From CAG-1031 sp964556785 (GTDB lineage: Bacteria > Bacteroidota > Bacteroidia > Bacteroidales > Muribaculaceae): a DNA stretch of 53,718 bases. Every line of letters begins with the position of its first letter. Within the stretch, counting starts at the first letter, position 1. This document shows, piece after piece, positions 1 through 8,572 of the stretch. The notes under the pieces are model-generated. The model was not told where the DNA came from. It was given only the letters and a program-made list of their open reading frames with translations, and ran no database searches. A program made the translations under genes and the position numbers. Location: the NCBI GenBank assembly GCA_964556785.1, contig CAZKXM010000003.1:1-53718 (forward strand). Reading direction: 5' to 3'.

Positions 1-398
1 TGGAGATGGAGGGATTCGAACCCTCGTCCAAACGTGGAACTAATGTGCTTTCTACATGCTTAGTCTCTACTTGGTTTTCGTGGCGCGGCAGGCAAGAGAC
101 CACCAACCGTGTCCTTATCCTCTAAAGACTTCGGAAGAGTCACGAGGCTTTACTCTTCCTATTCCCGATTTATCTGCACCACCTTGTCGATTAGTCTCGG
201 GACGATTGACAATCGGGTGATGTCTCGTCTCTGCAACTGTTGCGGAGATAAAGCTAATCTACTATACTTCGATTAAGCAGCGAGAGCGTAGTTGTTTTCG
301 CCATTTGAAATTTTGATGTCCCAGATTATAGAGCGTAGCCATCATTGCTCTGCATGCTTACACACCACCTCTACACGCTGTCAAAACCGGTCATCCCC
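1..398 (-). ncRNA. ssrA: tmRNA (transfer-messenger RNA)
   Basis: This RNA rescues stalled ribosomes: it is charged with alanine and then serves as a short template that adds a degradation tag. On the minus strand the 3' end at positions 1-29 forms the T-arm and acceptor strand and ends in an encoded CCA at position 1. The 5' end at about 398 begins GGGGATGACCGGTTTTGACA, the usual start of a one-piece tmRNA. The tag frame is at 302-273 and reads GENNYALAA followed by TAA, with glycine as the resume codon; this is the Bacteroidales type of tag. The 5' boundary is set by similarity and may be off by a base or two. The contig starts exactly at the mature 3' end, so nothing can be said about what follows. 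Confidence 0.97.
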
Positions 399-435
399 TT
401 GTGAATTGACCCGATGTTTCGGGGTTTGTAGGCTA

Positions 436-467
436 CAAAGTTAGTAAAACGCCGGGATATGTGCAAA
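436..467 (-). promoter_or_regulatory. Promoter of ssrA
   Basis: On the minus strand TAACTTTG (443-436) matches the Bacteroidetes -7 box TAnnTTTG, and TTTG (467-464) sits 20 bases upstream as the -33 box. Transcription would begin near 430, about 30 bases before the mature tmRNA 5' end, which fits 5' processing of a precursor. Confidence 0.75.
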
Positions 468-479
468 TAATCGCTGCAT

Positions 480-514
480 TTTGAGGTTTTTCGCGAATTG
501 AATCGCTATCTTTG
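480..514 (+). promoter_or_regulatory. Promoter of the 534-3600 operon
   Basis: TATCTTTG at 507-514 fits the -7 consensus, with TTTG at 480-483 as a possible -33 box; the spacing of 23 is a little long. A start site near 520 rules out translation from the TTG at 498 and is one reason for choosing a later start codon. Confidence 0.6.
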
Positions 515-533
515 CCGAAAAGCGCAGATTGGT

Positions 534-1517
534 TTGAAACGTACAGGTTCCATAATCGTGTTAATCGTTTTGTCGGTACTGCTGACGGGCGCAACGGTTA
601 CTCCGTTCTACGGTTTGACAGGCGAACGGCTGGCAATCGCGCTTGCCCAGACAAGCAAGCCATCACGATATGTGGCCGATCCTTACCGTTTATGGTCGTC
701 GAACGTCAGGGAGCTGTATCTGCCGCTCGACGGGGTGTCCGTGAGCATCGTTCCGCTCTGGCCGGCGGAGGTTGCCTTGGGTGAGGTTATCCCTTCGCAA
801 TGGTGGGCGCGCGGTGCGGCAGCGACTGTGGAGTGTGTGAAGACCGATCTTGTGAATCTATGGCCGATGTCGATCGATGTTATCACTCAGCGGGGCATTT
901 ATCCTCCGGCCATTGTGTCGCGGTGCAAATGGACTAACGGGTCGGTGCGCTGCGGATTTCTGAAGATTGACGGCATCGAGACCAACGGCTGGGAGCCACC
1001 GGCTGATGCAAAGGGCGATGTGGCTCGTGTGGCCATGTATGTCTGGTGTGTTTATCGCACTGCCATGTTCGATCCCTGGGCGGGACTGCTTTTTCAGCCC
1101 GACGATCTAACCCCTTACGGCATCGACGTTTTGCTGCGCTGGAGTCGCGAAGATCCTGTAGACGATGCCGAGCGACGTCGCAATGAAATCATTGCCGAAG
1201 CGCAGGGATGCGGCAACCCGTTTGTGGAATATGCCGGTCTGGAGGAATTTATCTGGGGAGAGAAGTCGCACGAACCATTCCTTGATCCTGACACCGATCC
1301 CGAAGAACCGATGCCTCTCAGGAGCACATATCGCGTCAATGAACCGTTGATATATCTGATTCATGACGAGGTTTCTGACAATGCCGTCTGGCAGGTTGAT
1401 GGAAAACGTGTTGCAAAAACGGTGAGCCCCACGTCGCTCGGAGTTGGGTCGCATCTATTTGAGTTTGAGGAGCCGTCAGGCCGACACGGCAAGGTTTTAA
1501 TTTCGATCGTGGCATGA
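534..1517 (+). CDS. Endonuclease I family protein with altered active site
   Basis: Endonuclease I (EndA/NucM-like) proteins are secreted His-Me finger nucleases. The family is recognised from TDLVNLWP, the GDVAR motif and the C-terminal block DPVDDAERRRNEII...NPFVEY...EFIWG. From the TTG at 534 the product has 327 residues and begins with a basic stretch and hydrophobic core (residues 4-20), a signal peptide or anchor. The open frame reaches back to 498, but that lies upstream of the promoter -7 box. There is no ribosome binding site, as is normal in this phylum. Oddity: where relatives have the catalytic EHxxPKSWW, this protein has GEVIPSQWW (residues 83-91), so the general-base histidine is a glutamate (codon 783-785). 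It may be inactive or changed in function. Its stop overlaps the next gene in ATGA. Confidence 0.8.
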   Translation: MKRTGSIIVLIVLSVLLTGATVTPFYGLTGERLAIALAQTSKPSRYVADPYRLWSSNVRELYLPLDGVSVSIVPLWPAEVALGEVIPSQWWARGAAATVECVKTDLVNLWPMSIDVITQRGIYPPAIVSRCKWTNGSVRCGFLKIDGIETNGWEPPADAKGDVARVAMYVWCVYRTAMFDPWAGLLFQPDDLTPYGIDVLLRWSREDPVDDAERRRNEIIAEAQGCGNPFVEYAGLEEFIWGEKSHEPFLDPDTDPEEPMPLRSTYRVNEPLIYLIHDEVSDNAVWQVDGKRVAKTVSPTSLGVGSHLFEFEEPSGRHGKVLISIVA

Positions 1518-1960
1518 AACAATCCTTCCGATTGGCGATAATAATGGCAGGCGGCATGATAGCTAATGGCTGTCACACTGCAACTCCCCCTGCTCTCGAG
1601 GAGGGGCGACCTGTTGAGCCTCCGGTTGTAGAACCGGGAGGCGCAGATAAACCAACCGGCGATGATGGCGCGGATGATGTTGTGACCGACACCGATCCCC
1701 GCTATATCGGTCCGGAGATGGAGCTGCGCTTCTCAGCTGGGGGTGTGATGGTGATTAGGGAGACTGATGACAAGATCGTGTTTCGTGAAATCGACACCAA
1801 ACGGCGTGTTGAGTTTAATCCGGTTGCCTGTTTGCTTCGGGTTAACGGTGCAGATGTCCCTGTGGCTATTGCAGAGAAATTGCGTTCGGTTGACGCAATA
1901 ACAGTGATCCGCATAACCGAGCCTTCCGGTGCTACACACCTCATTGCTTTCCAACCATGA
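1514..1960 (+). CDS. Small putative lipoprotein of unknown function
   Basis: The product has 148 residues. The N-terminus MKQSFRLAIIMAGGMIANGC resembles a lipoprotein signal peptide with a lipobox ending in Cys20. It is followed by a Pro/Glu/Asp-rich linker (about residues 24-62) and a compact C-terminal region of about 80 residues with alternating hydrophobic positions, probably a small beta-rich domain. I recognise no family. The gene starts inside the stop of the endonuclease gene (ATGA) and ends inside the start of the next gene in the same way, so the three are very likely translated together. A role at the cell envelope is inferred from the signal only. Confidence 0.75.
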   Translation: MKQSFRLAIIMAGGMIANGCHTATPPALEEGRPVEPPVVEPGGADKPTGDDGADDVVTDTDPRYIGPEMELRFSAGGVMVIRETDDKIVFREIDTKRRVEFNPVACLLRVNGADVPVAIAEKLRSVDAITVIRITEPSGATHLIAFQP

Positions 1961-3600
1961 AGCAACTGCCGTTCACACTGTCAGCAGGCACGGGATTATT
2001 GCTGATGATTACACTGCAGCTCGTCACGGCGAGTTGCTGCTATCTGGCTGGAGGGTCGCTGAGTGTCTGGAGCGTGATTATCTCTGTGACTGCGGGTGTG
2101 ATTTGGACCGCTCTGACATCCGGCTGGCGCGGTGTGGCGACATTGACGGCTGTCCTGACATGCTGCATTGCTGTATCGGCTTTTTTGTTTGATTCGGCCT
2201 ACGATTCGGTCCACTATCACAAGGAGTTCGTGTTGCGGCTTGCCGAGGGCTGGAATCCTGTTTATGAGACCGACTATGTGCCTGACCGCATATGGTGGAT
2301 TCATCACTACGGAAAATTCGGCGAACTGACGGGCGCCGCGATATATCTGCTCACCGGTGTTTTTAACACAGCAGCGGCAGCATCGGCAATCTTCATGGCA
2401 TCAGCGAGTTTGATATTCTATGATTTGCTGAGGCGTATCTATCACGAGCGGCTGACGCGGGCAGGTGCCGCGGCTGTCACCGTTGTGACGATGTTTAACC
2501 CGGTTGTGGCGTCGCAGATCTTTTCGTTTTGCAATGATCTGTATTGCTACGGAGGCGCATGTGTGATGGCTGCTGCCTTCGCAGTTCTGCTGGGGAGGCG
2601 ACAGAGCGCGCCGGTCAGCGGGATATGTTGCGGAATCATTGTGTGTATGTCGATCGTGATGGTCAACGTTAAGTTTACCCATGCTTTCTATGCCGGCTTA
2701 GTGTGGATGGGAGCAGGTAGTGTACTCTTGCGGCGACGTCAATGGCGCGACTTTGCGAAGCTTACAGCGGCGGGATGTATCGTAATGCTGTTTTCGGTGG
2801 CAGTTGTGGGATGGCATCCTTATCTGACCAACGCTCTTCATTTCGGCAACATGTTTTTCCCCGTAGCCGGGAGCGGTTTCGATTACACACCCGGGGAGTT
2901 TGCCGGAATGAACCGGCTGATGAAGTTCATAGTGGGAAATCTGTCGCAACCCAACCAAGCCTGGAGTGTGATTTACAGTCCGTTGGATCCTGATAACTGG
3001 TTAGGGGGCCGGTGTGCGCCTACACTTGGCTTCGGTGTGCTGTATCTGCCTCTATTGATTCTTTCATTTGCCGTACTGGCGATCAATGGGCGTAAGAGTT
3101 TGTGGCTAACTGTGATTTCTGTTACAGGTGTGGCATTGAGCTTCGTGTTTGTCGTAAGCTGGGTTGCCCGTTTCAATCCCTTTGCATGGCTCCCGATTCC
3201 GCTTGCACTGCTCGCCGCTCTAACGGCCGGCAGAATGCGGCGCACCGGTATTGCAATCGGTGTTCTTGCAGTTTTCTCAAGTGCCTTGATTTTCGCACGA
3301 AACACAGGCGCAGCAGCGTGTATGCAACGCCGCATTTCTCTGCTTCAGAAGGCTGCAGCGGAGTGTGGGGAGATGCCGAGAATAGCTTTCGGCGATGACG
3401 TGACCTTACCTACCGTCATTACAATCCCGTTTACTGCAGCATCTGCCGACAGCCTTCGCGCTGACCTCACCTTCAGGATCTACGGCAGGGGTGCGACCGG
3501 AGATCATGCATCGTTTATCGAACTGAGCGAGTGCGCCGCTGACCATCTGCAGCATATGAACACACTTGACGGCGCGATGTTCCGCGTAGCGGCCGAGTGA
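1957..3600 (+). CDS. Polytopic membrane protein, GT-C glycosyltransferase-like
   Basis: A 547-residue integral membrane protein with about ten to twelve hydrophobic segments followed by a soluble tail of roughly 100 residues. After the second or third hydrophobic segment comes FDSAYDSVHYHKE (residues 78-90). This acidic, histidine-containing loop resembles the first loop of GT-C transferases, which take sugars from lipid carriers and use an Asp there. No closer family can be named, and substrate and product are unknown. It is the last gene of the operon with the endonuclease-like protein and lipoprotein and overlaps the latter by four bases. Its stop codon abuts the stop of lgt on the other strand with no spacer, so any terminator must lie within coding sequence. 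Confidence 0.75.
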   Translation: MKQLPFTLSAGTGLLLMITLQLVTASCCYLAGGSLSVWSVIISVTAGVIWTALTSGWRGVATLTAVLTCCIAVSAFLFDSAYDSVHYHKEFVLRLAEGWNPVYETDYVPDRIWWIHHYGKFGELTGAAIYLLTGVFNTAAAASAIFMASASLIFYDLLRRIYHERLTRAGAAAVTVVTMFNPVVASQIFSFCNDLYCYGGACVMAAAFAVLLGRRQSAPVSGICCGIIVCMSIVMVNVKFTHAFYAGLVWMGAGSVLLRRRQWRDFAKLTAAGCIVMLFSVAVVGWHPYLTNALHFGNMFFPVAGSGFDYTPGEFAGMNRLMKFIVGNLSQPNQAWSVIYSPLDPDNWLGGRCAPTLGFGVLYLPLLILSFAVLAINGRKSLWLTVISVTGVALSFVFVVSWVARFNPFAWLPIPLALLAALTAGRMRRTGIAIGVLAVFSSALIFARNTGAAACMQRRISLLQKAAAECGEMPRIAFGDDVTLPTVITIPFTAASADSLRADLTFRIYGRGATGDHASFIELSECAADHLQHMNTLDGAMFRVAAE

Positions 3601-4440
3601 TCAGGAGTCGGCGAATTTGTTAGGAAATTTTATCTCTTTACGGGGGCGCACCATAGCGTAGATCACGAAGAACACACCAATCAGGATGAACGGGACGCTC
3701 AGCCACTGACCCATGTTGAGTGTCATGTTGGCTTCAAACGCAACCTGATCGTTCTTAATGAATTCGATAAGGAACCGGGGCAGGAAGATGCCTATCAGGA
3801 AAGTTCCGAAAATGAGGCCCTGTCGCTCTTCAGCGTTCTTTTTCCAGTACATCCACATCAGGAGCCCGAACAGAGCGAAATAAACCAGGGCTTCATAAAT
3901 CTGCGTAGGGTGGCATGCAAGGCCCTCATAGAGTCTGTGCCATTCGGCTGATCTGACAAACTTGAATCCCCAGGGAAGGGTAGTGGCATGGCCGAAGATC
4001 TCCGAGTTCATAAGGTTGCCAAGCCTGATGAGGCCTCCGACAAGGGAGATCGGCACAACCAGACGGTCGAACGTCCAGAGCGGGCTGCGCTTGGTTGTGA
4101 AGATCGAGAAAAGGATCACGGCAAGGATAATACCGATCGTTCCGCCGTGACTTGCAAGTCCTCCCTCCCAAACATACAGGATTTTCAGCGGGTTGTGGCT
4201 GTAGTAATCCCATTCGTAGAAAAACACATGGCCGAGCCGGGCCCCGATTATTGTAGCTGCTATCACCCAGATCAGCAGCGTGCCGAGCCATTTTTCAGGC
4301 GCTCCTTCGTGTTTGAACATCCGGGCCACTATGTCGTAACCGATGATAAACCCTATCATGAACGCAAGGCTATACCAGCGCAGCGTAATAAATCCGTCGA
4401 ATATCACCGGACTGACGTCCCATGTTATGTAGTTGAGCAT
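3601..4440 (-). CDS. lgt: Prolipoprotein diacylglyceryl transferase
   Basis: Lgt moves a diacylglyceryl group from phosphatidylglycerol to the lipobox cysteine of prolipoproteins, the first step of lipoprotein maturation in the inner membrane. The 279-residue product has the normal length and seven hydrophobic segments. Diagnostic motifs are GARLGHVFFY (66-75), GGLASHGG (93-100) with the conserved histidine, RLGNLMNSEIFG (139-150), the Lgt signature with essential Arg and Asn, and HPTQIYE. It is transcribed divergently from the methyltransferase gene. Substrates encoded in this window would include BamD and the PstS-like protein. Confidence 0.97.
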   Translation of the reverse strand: MLNYITWDVSPVIFDGFITLRWYSLAFMIGFIIGYDIVARMFKHEGAPEKWLGTLLIWVIAATIIGARLGHVFFYEWDYYSHNPLKILYVWEGGLASHGGTIGIILAVILFSIFTTKRSPLWTFDRLVVPISLVGGLIRLGNLMNSEIFGHATTLPWGFKFVRSAEWHRLYEGLACHPTQIYEALVYFALFGLLMWMYWKKNAEERQGLIFGTFLIGIFLPRFLIEFIKNDQVAFEANMTLNMGQWLSVPFILIGVFFVIYAMVRPRKEIKFPNKFADS

Positions 4441-4471
4441 TATGATTGTCGGTTAGTTGGATTTCAAGTTC

Positions 4472-4504
4472 CAAAGTTAGTGAGTTTTTAGCTAATTTTG
4501 CAAA
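4472..4504 (-). promoter_or_regulatory. Promoter of lgt, interleaved with the trmH promoter
   Basis: On the minus strand TAACTTTG (4479-4472) follows TTTG (4504-4501) with 21 bases between. On the plus strand TAATTTTG (4493-4500) is the -7 box for the methyltransferase gene. The two promoters overlap, so polymerase probably cannot occupy both at once. The plus-strand -7 box ends only four bases before the ATG at 4505, which implies a leaderless message. Confidence 0.65.
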
Positions 4505-5047
4505 ATGGAAAAGAAAAACATCTGGGATCTTAATCGTGTTGACGTCGAGCAGTTTCGCCATCAGAGGAAACTCCCGCTCACTCTGGTGCTTGACAACGTG
4601 AGGAGTCTCAACAACATAGGATCGATGTTTCGCACAGCCGACGCATTCAGCATTCGCGGCATTGCCATGTGCGGCATTTGCGCAGTTCCCCCATCTCCCG
4701 AGATCCACAAAACGGCTCTCGGTGCCGAGGAGTCGGTTGACTGGCGTTACTTTTCAACGACACTCGAAGCTGTCGAGGCTCTACGCGCCGAAGGTGCCGT
4801 TATCTGCTGTCTCGAGCAGGTGAAGGAGAGTGTCGAGCTTCAGGATTTCAATCCCGACCCTTGTAAAAGCTACGCTTTAATAGTTGGTCACGAAGTTGAC
4901 GGTGTTGACCCGGCTGTGGTGAATGCCTGCGATGTGTGTATCGAAATTCCGCAGCGAGGCACAAAGCATTCAATGAACGTGGCTGTCAGCGCCGGAGTTG
5001 CCATGTGGCATTTCTTCTCCAATCTTGAATGCGCCCGAGCAGAGTAG
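4505..5047 (+). CDS. TrmH family (SpoU) RNA 2'-O-methyltransferase
   Basis: SPOUT-class enzymes of this family use S-adenosylmethionine to methylate the 2'-hydroxyl of a tRNA or rRNA ribose. The 180-residue product has all three SpoU motifs: LDNVRSLNNIGSMFRTADAF (motif 1, about residues 29-48), LIVGHEVDGVD (motif 2) and IPQRGTKHSMNVAVSAG (motif 3), which form the knot that binds the cofactor. It has no extra N-terminal substrate-binding domain, so it is of the short type, and the target nucleotide cannot be told from sequence. The start at 4505 fits the typical N-terminus of Bacteroidales relatives and lies directly after the -7 box. Confidence 0.92.
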   Translation: MEKKNIWDLNRVDVEQFRHQRKLPLTLVLDNVRSLNNIGSMFRTADAFSIRGIAMCGICAVPPSPEIHKTALGAEESVDWRYFSTTLEAVEALRAEGAVICCLEQVKESVELQDFNPDPCKSYALIVGHEVDGVDPAVVNACDVCIEIPQRGTKHSMNVAVSAGVAMWHFFSNLECARAE

Positions 5048-5049
5048 CG

Positions 5050-5898
5050 TTACCTGACCGGATCAAGATGGTAACGTCGCAACAGAGTTTTGAACTCAGG
5101 TGTTGTCATGAACCTGACTATAGCCGAGTCGAGAGTGTTGGCGAGTGTTGAGTCGCGCCCGGTCAGCACCCATGAACGGAATTGAGTGAACGAAACGTCG
5201 GTTGATATATCCATGTCGGGATAGTCGGACGAGAGTGCGCGCGCTGTCGATGCATTGACAACAGCAAGCGGAAGTTCTCCGGCAGCTGTAAGCAAAAAAA
5301 TCTGTTCGGGCGAGTGGAGTGAATCGGCATCGATATAGATGGTGTCGCCTATTTCCCGGCTTAGATTGCGCAATCGTTCAACAGCCGGCGAACCACCCAC
5401 CACTGTCACCCTCCTGCCTCCGAGATCGAGCTGTGATTCCACAGTCCTGTGCCTGTTACTGTCGAGCTTCTGGATCAGCACCTGCCGGTCGAGGAATATT
5501 GGCTCGGTCATGCGGTAGCGGCGTTTCATAGCGGCCGTCATCGGCAGTTCTGCTATCAAGATATCGTATTGGCCGCTGTCAAGATCAACGAGCGCCTTGC
5601 GGAGCTTCACAATCGGATGAAATTTCAGAACAAGGCCTTCGCGCGCTGCAATCCGGCTTATCATCTCATACCCGAAGCCACCCAGAGAGTCGCCGCCCAT
5701 GCTCATCACAGCCAGCGGGGAATACTCGATGGCAACATTGACGGTGTCGCCGCCGGCAATCACTTCGCTGTCACCGTTGTCAGGGCGCGGTGCCGAGCAT
5801 TGCCGCAGCGCCACCATCAGCAATATGGTAATGAGCAACAGAGCTGCATAGAGACCTGTACGGCCGGTTTTTGGAGCGAGACGCGGTTGAATCGGCAT
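5050..5898 (-). CDS. Membrane-anchored family 3 solute-binding protein
   Basis: The product has 282 residues. A basic N-terminus leads into a hydrophobic segment (about 17-34), an uncleaved anchor or signal. The remainder (about 50-282) has the SBP_bac_3 pattern: VNVAIEYSPLA, GFGYEMISRIA, a YDILIAELPMT hinge, and a C-terminal helix with FMTTPEFKTLLRRYHLDP. Such domains bind amino acids or other small ligands in the periplasm; the same fold forms the N-terminal half of MltF, but there is no transglycosylase domain here. No permease or ATPase is nearby, so a sensing or binding role is more likely than import. It is the last gene of the operon starting at 10230 and shares one base (TGATG) with the porin gene. 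Confidence 0.8.
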   Translation of the reverse strand: MPIQPRLAPKTGRTGLYAALLLITILLMVALRQCSAPRPDNGDSEVIAGGDTVNVAIEYSPLAVMSMGGDSLGGFGYEMISRIAAREGLVLKFHPIVKLRKALVDLDSGQYDILIAELPMTAAMKRRYRMTEPIFLDRQVLIQKLDSNRHRTVESQLDLGGRRVTVVGGSPAVERLRNLSREIGDTIYIDADSLHSPEQIFLLTAAGELPLAVVNASTARALSSDYPDMDISTDVSFTQFRSWVLTGRDSTLANTLDSAIVRFMTTPEFKTLLRRYHLDPVR

Positions 5899-7883
5899 CA
5901 GTTGGCAAAATCAATTGAAACACCCATCTGGAACCGGCGTGGATTCATCGGATAATATGGCAGAGCGAAGTAATTCCTGCCCATCATGCCCTGGTTGACG
6001 TGTGAGAACAGAATGTAGAATCTTGCTCTCTTGAGCTTGAAATTGGCATAAGCGTTCATGAACGGATAGTTGCCGATCAGGGTTTCGTGCTGATTGCTGA
6101 ATGCCATAAGGGCAGGCTGATAATTGGGCGCATAATAGCGGGTATAGTAATCGCAATCAACACCGAGCTGCACATGGAGCACTCTCGCGATACTGAAAAG
6201 CAGGTAGAGGTTGGAACGTATGGCCAGTTTCGGAAGCGGAACAACCCGATCGTTGGTGGTTGTCTGATATGTTACCGAATTGTCCCAATGCAGAATTCCC
6301 GCCCTGAGCTTCTGAAGCAGGCGTAGCGATAACACCTGAACGCTTCCGCTGTGTTGAACAGGCAGACTCCCTTCACCGAAGTAAATCAGATTGCTGACAT
6401 TCTCGAAATCGGCGCTGAAGTTTGTTCCCGTGTGGGGAATGTCGATCGTGCCTCCGAACCGCAACCGCTGTGTGTTGCCGAAGTCGTTGTTCCAGACGAA
6501 GAAGTTGCTGATATATTTGCACATCAGCCATGGAGAAGTGTCGTTGTTGAACGCTCCACGCGCTTTGACAGTGACCGTGTCGCCAAGCAGACGGAAACGG
6601 GTTGCAACATTGGCATTGACATGAACCTCACCGAGCGTAGCGCCGAAAATTCCGAAATCAGCGGTTGCGTCGAAGCTGAGGGTCTTGTTGTATTGGCGCG
6701 TCAACTGTCCGCCTACGGCAATCAGGTTCTGTGTCTGGGCATGAGGAATGTTCAAACCTTCAGGCCATGGAGTAAGCCCGGCGGGACGAAGGTCGGGGAG
6801 GTGACTGACAGTGTCAGGGGTCAGAGTGTAACGGTAAACCTCATGCGTCACATAGCCGGCAAGCCCGAATGGAATCCATTTGTTGAATCCTTCGAGAAGC
6901 GACACCCCGACGGTGTTTTTCACGCTCCAGTAGCGGGTTTCATCCAGTGTGTTCGAGGGGTCGAGATAACAGTTCTGCCAGAATTTCTCAGCTTCGGTGG
7001 CGTTGGAGTTCAGGAACAGATGCTTCTGGTTCTCAAAATTGAGAGTCCATATAAACGACATCACAGGCACATAGGTGCGTCTCACAGTTGTGTCGTTAAC
7101 CGCTTCCTCGCGCCAGTAACCCACCTTATAACGGTTGTTGAGATATAGCAGCCCGCCGATAAGGCGGCTGTGGGCTGCGCTCAGGTTGGTTGGAATCGAC
7201 TTTGCATCGATATGATCGTCACCACCCTGAAGTTCTGCCGGATCGGTTATGTAAAGCGTGTTGGTGATACCGCCGTTTTCCTTGTTCAGGAGGTTCCAGT
7301 GATTGTATGAGGCCTGCAGCTCCCAGCGGTCGCCCATGTAAGAGCCCGATGCGCCCCATGTGAGATCGTTTGTAGCCTGATAGTTGTATGAGCCCTTGGA
7401 GTAGAGATAATCGAGCATTCCTCCGATCTGAATGCGCCGTCCTGCATTGCCTGAGAAGACGGCGCTGAGGCGATTCTGCTCGGTTTCGCTGCCGCCGCCG
7501 GTGTTGTAGCTCAGCAGTGTCATCGGCACACGCGTGTTGTAGAACTTGTGGGTGTCGAGCGACGGCATCCAGGCAGCCAGAGCATCGCGGAAAAAGAAGG
7601 TGCTCATGGCGGGCCGGTCCATATAGATCATGTTGATGCCCTCGGCTCCGAGATTACCTGTCGATGCCCACGCAGTGGAAACCGCCGACGGAACAGAGCG
7701 GAGCGAATAGTCGATGAATGTAGTGTCGATCGTAGCAGGTTCGTGGAGGCCCAGAGGCGGCATCGTTTCCCAGGCGTAGGATTTGCTTCCCAGCGCCTTA
7801 GGCCGCGCGCTCTTGGCCGCAAGCCCGACTACGGTAAGAATCGATATGAGGATAATCAGACGCAGTTTCATGTTTGGGATCAC
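5898..7883 (-). CDS. Putative porin (Porin_10-type outer-membrane barrel)
   Basis: The product has 661 residues, or 657 if the second methionine, MKLRLIILISILTVVG at 7871, is the start; that start gives a cleaner signal peptide. The rest is rich in aromatic residues in alternating beta strands (for example RWELQASYNHWNLL and RFYILFSHVNQG) and ends near a terminal phenylalanine (FQMGVSIDFAN), as in outer-membrane barrels. It resembles the large 'putative porin' family common in Bacteroidales. Substrate unknown. The gene overlaps its upstream neighbour by four bases and its downstream neighbour by one, so it is co-translated with a PorT-like barrel and a solute-binding protein. Confidence 0.8.
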   Translation of the reverse strand: MIPNMKLRLIILISILTVVGLAAKSARPKALGSKSYAWETMPPLGLHEPATIDTTFIDYSLRSVPSAVSTAWASTGNLGAEGINMIYMDRPAMSTFFFRDALAAWMPSLDTHKFYNTRVPMTLLSYNTGGGSETEQNRLSAVFSGNAGRRIQIGGMLDYLYSKGSYNYQATNDLTWGASGSYMGDRWELQASYNHWNLLNKENGGITNTLYITDPAELQGGDDHIDAKSIPTNLSAAHSRLIGGLLYLNNRYKVGYWREEAVNDTTVRRTYVPVMSFIWTLNFENQKHLFLNSNATEAEKFWQNCYLDPSNTLDETRYWSVKNTVGVSLLEGFNKWIPFGLAGYVTHEVYRYTLTPDTVSHLPDLRPAGLTPWPEGLNIPHAQTQNLIAVGGQLTRQYNKTLSFDATADFGIFGATLGEVHVNANVATRFRLLGDTVTVKARGAFNNDTSPWLMCKYISNFFVWNNDFGNTQRLRFGGTIDIPHTGTNFSADFENVSNLIYFGEGSLPVQHSGSVQVLSLRLLQKLRAGILHWDNSVTYQTTTNDRVVPLPKLAIRSNLYLLFSIARVLHVQLGVDCDYYTRYYAPNYQPALMAFSNQHETLIGNYPFMNAYANFKLKRARFYILFSHVNQGMMGRNYFALPYYPMNPRRFQMGVSIDFAN

Positions 7884-8572
7884 CGTATTCTGAACATATA
7901 GGCAGCCGTAATTTCAATCGACATGCCGCGCGAGGCTGAGAAAAAGTCTTTTTTTGCGGCAGGGAATATATTCCCTAATCCGAAGTAAAACCGGCCCTCG
8001 ATCATAACCGAGTGGCGCTTTCTGATGATTGCCTCCATTCCGACACCGGCTGAGATGCCGTAGTCAAAGCGGTTCGTGATTTCCGCACTGAGCTGCTCGT
8101 TGGTGCGGTAGCCCATCGGATATCCGGCTACCGACGAAACGTTGCGCCAGTCGAAGTTGGCCCTTATCGAACTTCCGATCATGTAACCCAGTTCGGGGCC
8201 AAGGTTGATAAAGCCCTTCACAGTGTTTGAACCGAAACGGATATGGGTCAGAATCGGCACCTGCACATAAGTGAGAGTGCGCGAGTACTCGAAATCAACC
8301 CCCGGTTCATATTTCTCGCGCCATCCCCGCTGCTCGAGGTTGAGTTCGATTATCACACCAAAGAGCTTCTCCTCGGTGTAGCGCATAACGGCGCCTGCCA
8401 TGAATCCGGGGAGCATTCCCTGCTGCACCTTGGGCGAAAACGACATCATCGATAGCGTGGCGCCGGCTTTCGCGCCGAATGCAAGGTCGGGGGTGTAGAC
8501 ACGCTGAGCCGTCGCGGGCAGGCTCGCGAAAAGGGCAATGACACAGAAATAACAGATCAGAACGTTGCGCAT
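7880..8572 (-). CDS. PorT-like outer-membrane beta-barrel protein
   Basis: A 230-residue protein with a signal peptide ending near ATAQR (residue 23) and a predicted eight-stranded barrel (OMP_b-brl_2 type): FGAKAGATLSMM, KLFGVIIELNLEQRGW, YVQVPILTHIRFG and INLGPELGYMIG are typical strands of PorT-family proteins, and it ends in an aromatic strand (YMFRIR). PorT itself belongs to type IX secretion, but many paralogues have unrelated or unknown roles and nothing here proves a secretion role. It sits between the LysM protein gene and the porin gene, overlapping both (one and four bases). Confidence 0.82.
   Translation of the reverse strand: MRNVLICYFCVIALFASLPATAQRVYTPDLAFGAKAGATLSMMSFSPKVQQGMLPGFMAGAVMRYTEEKLFGVIIELNLEQRGWREKYEPGVDFEYSRTLTYVQVPILTHIRFGSNTVKGFINLGPELGYMIGSSIRANFDWRNVSSVAGYPMGYRTNEQLSAEITNRFDYGISAGVGMEAIIRKRHSVMIEGRFYFGLGNIFPAAKKDFFSASRGMSIEITAAYMFRIR

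Noticed and set aside
498..533. Translation of the endonuclease-like gene from the TTG at 498
   Set aside because: The -7 box TATCTTTG at 507-514 lies inside these codons, so they would not be in the transcript; the later TTG gives a good signal peptide.
6351..7148. A 265-residue plus-strand frame
   Set aside because: It lies wholly inside the porin gene on the other strand, shows no domain, and is explained by codon bias of the real gene.
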